The notes under the pieces are model-generated. The model was not told where the DNA came from, did no database searches, and worked only from the letters and a program-made list of their open reading frames with translations. Made by a program: the position numbers and the translations under genes. From positions 265,231,426 through 265,295,425 of the forward strand of contig CP136063.1 of assembly GCA_032622095.1 (NCBI GenBank): a DNA stretch of 64,000 bases, written 5' to 3'. This stretch comes from Siphonodentalium dalli (taxonomy: Eukaryota; Mollusca; Scaphopoda; Gadilida; Siphonodentaliidae). Shown in pieces: positions 55,757 to 64,000 of this stretch. The stretch's first letter is position 1; the number at the start of each line of letters is the position of its first letter.

Positions 55757-56821
55757 TTGGAGATGCAGTAAACAAATGGATATCAATTTTGTACGAGACT
55801 GCCAGTTCATCTATTCTGATTAATGGTCATATTTCTCAGAGCTTCATGTTAGGGAGAGGCTGCCGCCAGGGTGACCCAATATCCCCGTATATCTTTCTCC
55901 TCTGTGCCGAAGTTTTGGCGCTGATGATACGCCAAAATTATACAATTAAAGGGATTTTCAGAGTACAAAATAACACAATATGCGGACGACACGACGCTCA
56001 TACTTGATGGTTCTGAAAATAGTCTACGCGAATCGTACTTAACACTGGACGAATTTGCTCGGGTATCGGGTCTGCGCATAAATCCTGAAAAATGTCAAGC
56101 AGCATGGATAGGGATTGAGTCACAAAATAAAATACGACAAGTGCTTTCGGAATTAAACCTGTCTACCGTAAACACCTTTAATTTGCTAGGCATTCATTTC
56201 GACACTAATTTAACAAACATGAATATAAACTACAATTATAAACTCGAAGATATTGATAGGACCACACAAATTTAGAAACACAGACTCCTGACACCTTTAG
56301 GTAGAATAACAGTTATCAAATAACTAATCTTACCTAAATTGACACACCTATTTATAGCTCTCCCAAGTCCGGATACAGCCTTTTTGAAAGCCCTAAATAC
56401 CTGTCTATATAATTTCATTTGGAATTCCAAACGCGATAGAATAAAAAGAAAACAATTATGTGCTGACCATATATACGGAGGTTTGAAGATGATTAATGTT
56501 GAAAACGTTGATGCCGCCATGAAAATTACCTGGATACGACGTTTGATATGCAAACAATCGAAGTGGGCTTCACTATGCAATACCACCCCTCTCTTAAACG
56601 ACCCACTCCTTCTCACATACCACGCAAATTATATTATAAAGCAAACAGACAAGTTCGCAAATCCATTCTGGAGAGATATCTTCAGCGCATGGTGTACATT
56701 TATGCGACTAAATAATGCAAATAATAATATTATGGCCTCAACTATCTGAAATAATTCGAACATAAAAATCCGAGGTTCGTCGATCAACTTTAAGTCGTGG
56801 AAAGATGCGGGAATATATTAT
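55757..56821 (+). pseudogene. L1/Tx1-like RT, palm and thumb
   Basis: First frame: GHISQSF, GRGCRQGDPISPYIFLLCAE. It then shifts frame to the catalytic YADDTTLILDG, followed by SGLRINPEKCQAAWIG and FNLLGIHFD. After a stop near 56275 the 56339-56749 frame continues with FIWNSKRDRIKRKQLC and GGLKMINVEN. These are the conserved blocks of L1-type RT and the adjacent thumb. Coding is cut at about 56821 by the repeat block. Confidence 0.8.
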
Positions 56822-58876
56822 ACTAGCCGATGAGCCCGACGTTGTCCGGGCTATTCAAAAACCAAATTTCAAGTCCGGGCTATTCACATACCAAAATTCA
56901 AGTCGATTTGACCCGTCCAAAACACTCAGTGGACAAAGGTAACCATATGTATCAAATTTCGTGGAAATCCCATCAAAATTTGACTTTGAATTGACCCGAT
57001 TTCAAGGTCAAGGTCACGTCACACGGGCAAATTAATAGGCCTATGCCACTCCCCGGCCGAAAATACCCCCACATACCAAGTTTCATCGAAATCCCGTGAT
57101 ATTCGGGCGTTTGACCTTGAAATGACCCGATTTTAAGGTCAAGGTCACGTCGCACGGGCAAATGAATATGCTTATGAGACTCCCCGGCCGAAAATACCCC
57201 CACATACCAAGTTTCATCGAAATCCAGTGATATTCGGGCGTTTTACCTTGAAATTACCCGATTTCAAGGTCAAGGTCACGTCGCACGGGCAAATTAATAG
57301 GCCCATGTCACTCCCCGGCCGAAGATACCACCACATACCAAGTTTCATCGAAATCGGCTCGGCCGTTTTCGAGTCTATCGATTACAGACAGACAGACACA
57401 CAGATCTTCCAAAATATATAATAGACTAGCCGATGAGCCCGATGTTGTCCGGGCTATTCAAAAACCAAATTTCAAGTCGATAGCTCTACCCGTTTCCGAG
57501 ATCTGGTCTTCGCATGTGCGAAGCTGGCGTCGCACGGGCTCGGCGACCCGATAAAATTCGTATCCGGGGCAAGATACATTCACACACCAAATTTCAAGTC
57601 GATAGCTCCACCGTTTCCGAGATCTCGTCTGCGCATGCGCGAAGCTGGCGTCGCACGGGCTCGGCGACCCGATAAAATTCGTATCCGGGGCAAGATACAT
57701 TCACATAGCAAGTTTCAAGTCGATAGCTCTACCCGTTTCCGAGATCTCGTCTGCGCATGCGCGAATCAGGCATCGCACGGGCTCGGCGACCCGATAAAAT
57801 TCGTATCCGGGGCAAGATACATTCACATAACAAATTTCAAGTCGATAGCTCCACCCGTTTCCGAGATCTCGTCTGCGCATGCGCGAAGTGGGCGCCGCAC
57901 GGACTCGCCAATACGACAACGTCCACCGCCTGGTCAAACAACACTCACGTACCAAGTTTCGTCCCGATCGGTCGAGAATCGTAGATTTGTATCAATGACA
58001 GACAAACAAACATACAGACAAACAAACAGACAAACAGAGGTCTTCAAAATATATATGAGACTAGCCGATGAGCCCGACGTTGTCCTGGCTATTCAAAAAC
58101 CAAATTTCAAGTCGATAGCTCTACCCAGCCCGACGTTGTCCGGGCTATTCAAAAACCAAATTTCAAGTCGATAGGTCTACCCGTTTCCGAGATCTGGTCT
58201 GCGCATGCGCGAAGCTGGCGTCGCACGGGCTCGGCGACCCGATAAAATTCGTATCCGGGGCAAGATACATTCACATAGCAAATTTCAAGTCGATAGCTCC
58301 ACCCGTTTCAGAGATCTGGTCTGCGCATGCGCGAAGCTGGCGTCGCACGGGCTCTGCGACCCGATAAAATTCGTATCCGGGCCTAGATACATTCACATAC
58401 CAATTTTCAAGTCGATAGCTCCACCCGTTTCCGAGATCTCGTCTGCGCATGCGCGAAGCTGGCGTCGCACGGGCTCGGCGACCCGATAAAATTCGTATCC
58501 GGGGCAAGATACATTCACATACCAAATTTCAAGTCGATAGCTCCACCCGTTTCCGAGATCTGGTCTGCGCATGCGCGAAGCTGGCGTCGCACGGGCTCGG
58601 CGACCCGATAAAATTCGTATCCGGGGCAAGATACATTCACATACCAAATTTCAAGTCGATAGCTCCACCCGTTTCCGAGATCTCGTCTGCGCATGTGCGA
58701 AGCGGGCGCCGCACGGGCTCGCCAATACGACAACGTCCACCGCCTGGTCAAACTACACACACGTACCAAGTTTCGTCCCGATCGGTCGAGAATCGTAGAT
58801 TTGTATAAATGACAAACAAACAAACAGACAAACAGACATACAAACAGACAGAGGTCTTCAAAATATATATGAGATA
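56822..58876 (+). mobile_element. Three tandem or successive copies of a repeat beginning AGCCGATGAGCCCG
   Basis: Heads at about 56825, 57427 and 58065 all read CTAGCCGATGAGCCCGA then GTTGTCC. Tails hold CAGACAGACA or ACAAACAGACA runs followed by TCTTCMAAATATATA. Copy 1 has units of about 115 bp (CAAGGTCACGTCRCACGGGC); copies 2 and 3 have 122-bp units (see separate entry). The tail style is like the 3' ends of RTE-type LINEs and their SINEs. Long frames here are open by repetition and G+C content, not genes. Confidence 0.7.
57478..58755 (+). repeat. 122-bp tandem units
   Basis: The unit runs from GCGCATGCGCGAAGCTGGCG through CGACCCGATAAAATTCGTAT and CAAGATACATTCACATACCA to CGTTTCCGAGATCTCGTCT. 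About four units lie in copy 2 and five in copy 3. The final unit of each differs (GGCGCCGCACGG then CAACGTCCACCGCCTGG), so the last unit marks the element's 3' side. Confidence 0.85.
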
Positions 58877-59467
58877 AATGATCTCTTCCAATCAGATAAT
58901 AAATTCCATACCCCATACACATTATATGCAACTTTCAACATCCGCGTCGATTTCATAACAATCAACAACATAAAGCGTCAGATTTTCTCATTGGCATGTT
59001 CTCTTAATCAACCCTTAATCCGTATGCCATGTCCATTCCTACCCAACAATCTCGCTCCGATACTCCGTGAAGCAAAGGCGGTCAATTATTTTACAAAATT
59101 CTAGCAAATGGGAAAAACTATGCCGAATGTATGCCAAAAATGGGAATCCGAAATAGGCGAGATGATAGAAAATTGGGAAGAATATTTGAGCATGCCCTTT
59201 GAAACGACAACCGATACGAAATTACAGTGGCTTCAATTCAGAATAAACACACGAATTATTAGTACCAATAAATTTCTGAAGATGGCTAACCTTAGACTCG
59301 GCGATTTTTGCAATCGCTGTCAAAATGTACAGGAAACCATATCTCACATTTTCTGGGATTGTCCCCACGTCCAAACCTTTATAATAGAAATTGAAACATG
59401 GACAAGAAACAACCAATTTCCAATTGATCTAACAAAAAAAGAATATCATTATACGTATCGATCATGA
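58877..59467 (+). pseudogene. L1/Tx1-like LINE C-terminal domain
   Basis: Reading resumes as INDLFQSDNKF and continues to the 119-codon frame at 59108, which holds WLQFRINTRIISTN, CNRCQNVQETISHIFWDCP and end. The C-x2-C...H-x4-C knuckle (CNRC, H, C) with FWDCP is typical of L1-type C-termini. A stop at about 59103 separates the two parts. Confidence 0.8.
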
Positions 59468-60117
59468 ATACAGATATTCAAAAATAATCTTTTCCTACTA
59501 GTGTTGAAACAATATATATAGGACCAAATTCACACCAACACAGCTGTCGCTTCGCTTGTTCCTTTGCGATATTCAATTGAGGTATGAATGCGAGAGATAC
59601 AACGCAAAATGTAACATGAATCACGACTTCGATAATCAGTGGCTGCCACTTCGAAATGCCTTAAAAATAAAATAATATTATATTAAAAACCCAGTTTTTT
59701 ACAGACTCAAAGTATACCCTATACCTTAACAGTGACCCGGAACAACACACAGCATAAATCAATTACCCGGTACCCGAGCGATCATTCTCATTCTTATTGG
59801 TCCAGTAATGCAGTCAACAAGAACGTCAATATATATATACATGGTATGCTTAACCACATCACAACATTTTACAATCACAGTCCCAAACGCAATTCAAGCG
59901 AGCGTTGTGTATTTTTCCCGTTTGCTGTCGAACCATGCACTATTTACAATATTTACAATACGGTCTCAATATGGTTAAATTTACTAAATAAACTGCTTAC
60001 GTTAAATTCAGAACTTAAATCAATTAAAGCTGCACATCGCGTTTGGAACATTGAATCTGCAAACCTTAAATATTGCACACCATCGACCACTTTAGCCGGT
60101 TAATAAGGGAAATTTAA
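59468..60117. other. Intergenic stretch
   Basis: No recognised gene. A 123-codon plus frame (59732-60103) has no known domain. Confidence 0.4.
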
Positions 60118-60297
60118 TGATGGGAGGATGTAGGGTCAATGCTATATTAAGCCACTTTACAGTGTTGACAAAATGAGTTGTTGCATTTAACTTTTGTCGC
60201 ATATTGCGATAAAAATTTATTTTTCAATTCTTTTTAAAATCTATTTCGAAATCTGATATTTTTGAGATTTTTATCCAATGAGTTCCATATGCACGGT
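60118..60297 (-). mobile_element. Short LINE C-like 3' end fragment
   Basis: About 180 bp closely matching 55124-55275 in the same (minus) orientation, including GGGTCAATGCTATATTAAGC and TTGCATTTAACTTTTGTCGC. It is a heavily 5'-truncated insertion of the same subfamily, with small insertions (CAGTGTTG). Confidence 0.85.
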
Positions 60298-60953
60298 GAT
60301 TATTTCCCATGTGCATAATTTTACATATAACGCGCTGAATTTGGTTGCTGTTGTCATATAATAGTAATATACAACAAAACTAAACACGGATATATTATGT
60401 TATTCTTCACAAATTGAACAATTTCTTAGGATTTTTCGAGGAGCGTGAAAAAAGTCACACTGGCAGTATACTAAGGTCGATCCGACCATAATATTAATGT
60501 CTGTAGTTATTATCCTAATTTTTTTGGAAAAGAGTATTGGCAAAGGTAGTTTTTTTTTAATTAAGTATAAGGGGAAACACTCGGCAAATCTGACGAACGG
60601 GTGGAATATCTATATGCAAATTGTCTTTTGACATACATTTTTATGGGATGAGGGTAAGTTAATTCTTCATAACATATCATTGTCATGGAATGTTAAGAAA
60701 TGGAAACGGTTTTGTTGTGGAGAAAATTGATTATTCTTTCCAAAAATGTATCAATATACAAAACTAAATAGCAAAATCAGTTAATAAAATATTAAAAATA
60801 GAACTGTTGTCGTGAATTTGCTTGGAATTTATTTGGAATCATTCCATTTGTTTTCATAGCAACTACTAATGACAGTCTAATGAAAGAAAATGGCACTACA
60901 TCTTTGATTGTCATGTCCTAATAATGCAATAACGGTGTTGTTGTTGATGAACG
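60298..60953. other. Intergenic stretch
   Basis: AT-rich; nothing recognised. Confidence 0.4.
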
Positions 60954-60957
60954 TTAA

Positions 60958-61289
60958 CCCTTTACCCAACAGAACGGCCCTGTGCCAATGCATTCTCTTA
61001 TATATGCGAGTCGACCATAGGTCGCCTCGCATATATAAGAGAATGCATTGGCTTAACACATTAAAAATTATAAAATTGTTAAAGAATGTAAGAAAAAATG
61101 GTAAAAAGTGTTAAAAAAAGATTTTTTTTTAGGCCAATGCATTCTCTTATATATGCGAGGCGACCTATGGTCGACTCGCATATATAAGAGAATGCGTTGG
61201 CACAGGGCATAACTGTAACTATCACAATGTGGTCAAGGAGCCGGTTCCAGTGATATCCATATTTGTATGGTTCTATTGAGACAGACCGT
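60958..61289 (+). mobile_element. Paired-hairpin MITE, piggyBac-type ends, copy 5 (3'-truncated)
   Basis: TTAA at 60954-60957 and the CCCTTTACCCAACA end are present. Both hairpins are intact (one base change near the end of the second, GCGTTGG). Similarity stops after GAGACAGACCG at 61289, so the right 100 bp and terminus are missing. Confidence 0.85.
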
Positions 61290-62397
61290 AGATGGTGCTC
61301 CTATCACAACTAGAACAATGATAATCATGTCCTCACAATATAAACTGATTTACCTCGTGCGAATATGGTTCTATTTGGTCTGAGATGACGAGAATGTACG
61401 CGTGTTACCATACAATCACTTGCAACAACAAAAACAAAACAACAATAACAGGCTGCTCGGCCACATAGGCACGGTGGCTTCATTAATTTATAGAAATATA
61501 TTATATGGAATAAATACTAATTGTGCATTGTCTTATAACTGAGCTGCATATAAATAACCACATCTGACAAAAAGTCCAAATATAACCTCAAATTGGCAAT
61601 TTATCAACACAATTCTAAGAATACAGGTTCGGACAAAGATGTATCCCAGGATGTATGATTCTATATCGAAAAATGGCAATAGCTCCGCCAAAGTGACTCC
61701 GACTGAACTCAAAAGGACGGCAAGACAGAGGGACGCACAGACGGACGCACGAACCGACACAGGCATAGTGAATTATACAATGAGATTAACTGGCTACTGC
61801 ATGTTAAGGTAAGAAAAATAAATGCGGGGCGGGAATGATCACGGCGGGCGCGGATAAAATAGGTAAAACCAGTTTACATCCCTCCCCCCACATCGACATC
61901 TGATATTCGTCTAATACATGAACATTGTGATGCAGGGGCAGTCACTCCATCTACTGATTCGGATAATATCTGAGTTGGTGAACTTAAAGTTAAGTGTGGC
62001 CCGATTTAGTTTGTGTCAGTGTCTTGCAGTAACGAAATACAGCCGTGTATCCAGGCATATCAATTGTATCTGCATTATTAGTTTTGGTCCACAAAACCCA
62101 ATTATGTCATAACTTTGCACCAGAAAGTTCACGAATCGCAGGACAATACAATTTGGAAACAAGCCCAAGAACATTCAACAACATGAAGTTAGAATTCATC
62201 TCCGCGATCGATAGAATTGCGAACAGAAACAAACGCTCTTTATTCACACCACACAAGGATCAAACTATTATTGAACGCTCTTTATCGTTTCCAAGTATAA
62301 CTTTCTAGCCTACACCGGGCTTAGGTCCAGACCAAAATCAAAATTCTTGTGATAATGTTTTCCAACATGTGCCCAACTATTCGAACGTGTTAAAAGA
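61290..62397. other. Intergenic stretch with SINE-like scraps
   Basis: 61640-61760 ('atagctccgccaaagtgactcc', then GACGGCAAGACAGAGGGACG and ACGGACGCACGAACC) has the look of an interspersed repeat 3' end. The motif AACGCTCTTTAT occurs twice near 62230-62290, shared with intron 2 at 34.2 kb. No gene. Confidence 0.4.
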
Positions 62398-62401
62398 TTA
62401 A

Positions 62402-62590
62402 AAGGGGTACTCCGCACTAACTCCGGCGATTTATAGGGCCATTTAATATTATACTCAACAGAATATATGCAACAAATGAATGAATTTATGGAATAGTGCA
62501 AAAAATATATTCATGTGGTCTTTGAACGATGCAAGCAGTATGGTAATTGTAATGAAAATGAGTTTATGACTCGAGCCATAAAATCATTTT
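62402..62590. mobile_element. TTAA-type element fragment
   Basis: TTAA (62398-62401) is followed by AAGGGGTACTCCGCACTAAC. It shares ATATGCAACAAATNAATGAAT and GTAATTNTAATGAAAATNAG with the 9740-10691 element. No right terminus was identified. Confidence 0.55.
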
Positions 62591-62593
62591 TGT

Positions 62594-62800
62594 CCCCCGA
62601 AAAATTTATTTTCGGGAGACTATAGAAACGGGCTCCGTCCGCCCGTTCGTCCGTCCGTCACACTTTTGAGTACCTTCATGGTGTAATCATCTCTTCCTAC
62701 AGATTTCATTCCAGAGATTTGAAACTTTAGAATAGTGTTGCCCATATATTGAAGATGTGCAACATGTATATAGATGACGGAAAAATTATGTTTTGACGGA
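62594..62800 (+). repeat. Hairpin-headed interspersed repeat
   Basis: Starts GTCCCCCGAAAAATTTATTT then TCGGGAGAC, an immediate snap-back stem, and continues with a run of GTCCGTCCG-type repeats. Such heads recur in many invertebrate genomes; class not determined. Confidence 0.45.
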
Positions 62801-63500
62801 GTTATTAACCCTTTTCGACTTAAAATTTCAATTTTTGTTTATTAATTTCTTTAACAAAGCGGCATCGACTTGCCACGTTTTCTGGGGACACTGTGGTCGG
62901 CTGACCTTTTATCATTATAATTGTATAATCGTATATTTTACCAAAACGAGAGAAAGAACGGAACCACTGTCTCCTGAACCCCGATGAATTTGTACAACGG
63001 CCCATCCTCTCTATAAGTATAACGTCGGTCAATTAAACAAATGCGAATTACAATTTCGCTAACATAGCATATATAGATCATTATATAAAGTATGTTCCAG
63101 TTGGCGCGCCATATATAGCAGTCAGTGTGCAGAATCCTTTTTACCCTTAAAACAGTTGGCGATTACAATCATGTGTCGGTAGCTACTCATGCACGTACCC
63201 GTACCGGCTTTAAATCGCAAACTCTATTATTAACGCCCCTCGGGTGTATACTGTGGTACATATTTTAGAAAGCTGTGGTTCGCTGGGCATTTTATAAAAA
63301 GATAATGTGTTTTTCCGGTTGTGACAATTCGCAGTAGGTCGCTATTTGCGGACGTCTATTTTCGGAGGTCCCCGAATTCGCGGAGTCCCCTAAAATTGTC
63401 GAAATATGTTGATTTTAATTAGGGAACGGGTGCGTATATGTCAATTGATACGTATTTTAAACAAATAACGACACGATCATCATAATAGTGGTTTGTTCTA
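62801..63500. other. Intergenic stretch
   Basis: No recognised gene. Confidence 0.4.
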
Positions 63501-63504
63501 TCAA

Positions 63505-64000
63505 TCATATCATCATCATCATCATCATCATAATACGGAACAAGTCTTGCGACTTTTCGTCCCAAAAACATTATTTGCAATGCTTGTTTACAAATATATG
63601 TATCGTTCTTCGATATTTACTTGTGAGTCACTTGAACATATTACTTTTCGTCAAACTCGTATTTTATATAACAGAAGAATGAGTCTATGTATATTTTGAA
63701 ATGATCGAGTGTTGGAGCCTCAAAAGCGAAGTCTGGCAGAGAGTTCCAGCTATTTACCACCATCTGCGTGAAGAAATATTTTCCTATGGCCTTGTTAACA
63801 ATGGGCATCTGTAGCTTTTTATTATGTCCTCTTGTTCTTCGTGACGAATGTCTTTCTAATATGTCACAGACATTGATATTGTAATGACCATCCAACAGTT
63901 TATATAACTCGATTAGATCTCCTCTAAATATTCGATATTTTAAAGACATCAGATTGAGTCTTATCATTCGGTAGCATAGAGTTTTTATTCGACGAACTAG
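63505..64000 (-). mobile_element. LINE 3' end with GAT-repeat tail (CR1/L2-like), runs off the window
   Basis: The minus frame from 63967 reads LIELYKLLDGHYNINV, RRTRGHNKKLQMP, GKYFFTQMVVNSWNSLPDF and APTLDHFK. FFxQxVVNxWNSLP is the conserved C-terminal signature of many CR1/L2-group ORF2 proteins. After the stop, a short 3' UTR leads to a GAT triplet tail (63507-63532 on plus as ATC repeats), typical of that group. The 5' part lies beyond the right edge. Confidence 0.8.

Larger units (their letters stand above)
55757..59467 (+). mobile_element. L1/Tx1-like LINE fragment split by repeat insertion
   Basis: Coding pieces at 55757-56275, 56276-56821 and 58877-59467 form one element, interrupted by repeats at 56822-58876. 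It lacks the endonuclease and the RT fingers (5' truncation) and has several frame breaks. RGCRQGDPISPYIF and YADDTTLILDG are typical of L1/Tx1 RTs and distinct from families A, B and C. Confidence 0.8.

Noticed and set aside
57635-58931. Arg/Ala-rich frames of 75-179 aa
   Set aside because: Translations of 115-122 bp repeat units in every frame; no unique domain, and the block interrupts a LINE.

Overview
This is a eukaryotic, AT-rich, very repeat-dense window with no bacterial or viral architecture. It most resembles the genome of a marine invertebrate. I cannot name the phylum from sequence alone: the LINE families, tRNA-derived SINEs, TTAA- and hAT-type DNA elements and abundant minisatellites would fit a mollusc or other lophotrochozoan, or an invertebrate deuterostome.

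One host protein-coding gene can be assembled: a three-exon claudin/PMP22-family four-transmembrane protein on the minus strand (exon 1 at 48213-48400, exon 2 at 45754-45914, exon 3 at 28834-29012; 175 aa). Splice sites, phases and membrane topology all agree. Its second intron is about 16.7 kb and holds two long minisatellites, a LINE, hairpin-bearing transposons and short repeats.

Layout. 1-7 kb: LINE scraps, then a TTAA-flanked DNA element (1997-6948) carrying a nearly complete family A LINE. 7.3-12.6 kb: hAT-like and TTAA-type elements. 13.3-22.8 kb: a nested stack in which a family A LINE (minus) is split by LINE B (plus, itself split by LINE C) and by a SINE (itself split by a TAA-flanked DNA element). 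23-27 kb: a hairpin MITE, a 31-bp minisatellite, a SINE head, an 18-bp satellite and a hAT-like element. 28-48.4 kb: the claudin-like gene. 49.1-50.7 kb: a foldback element made of palindromic satellite. 51-55 kb: small hairpin elements, a LINE scrap and a 32-bp minisatellite. 55-60 kb: an L1/Tx1-like LINE interrupted by repeats beginning AGCCGATGAGCCCG. 61-64 kb: another hairpin MITE and LINE/SINE-like scraps.

The most striking theme is a paired 69-bp hairpin cassette found inside two unrelated terminal-inverted-repeat element types. A second is the recurrence of about 31-33 bp periods in minisatellites of unrelated sequence. All autonomous retrotransposon copies visible here are truncated or frameshifted; the claudin-like gene is the only clear functional coding unit.
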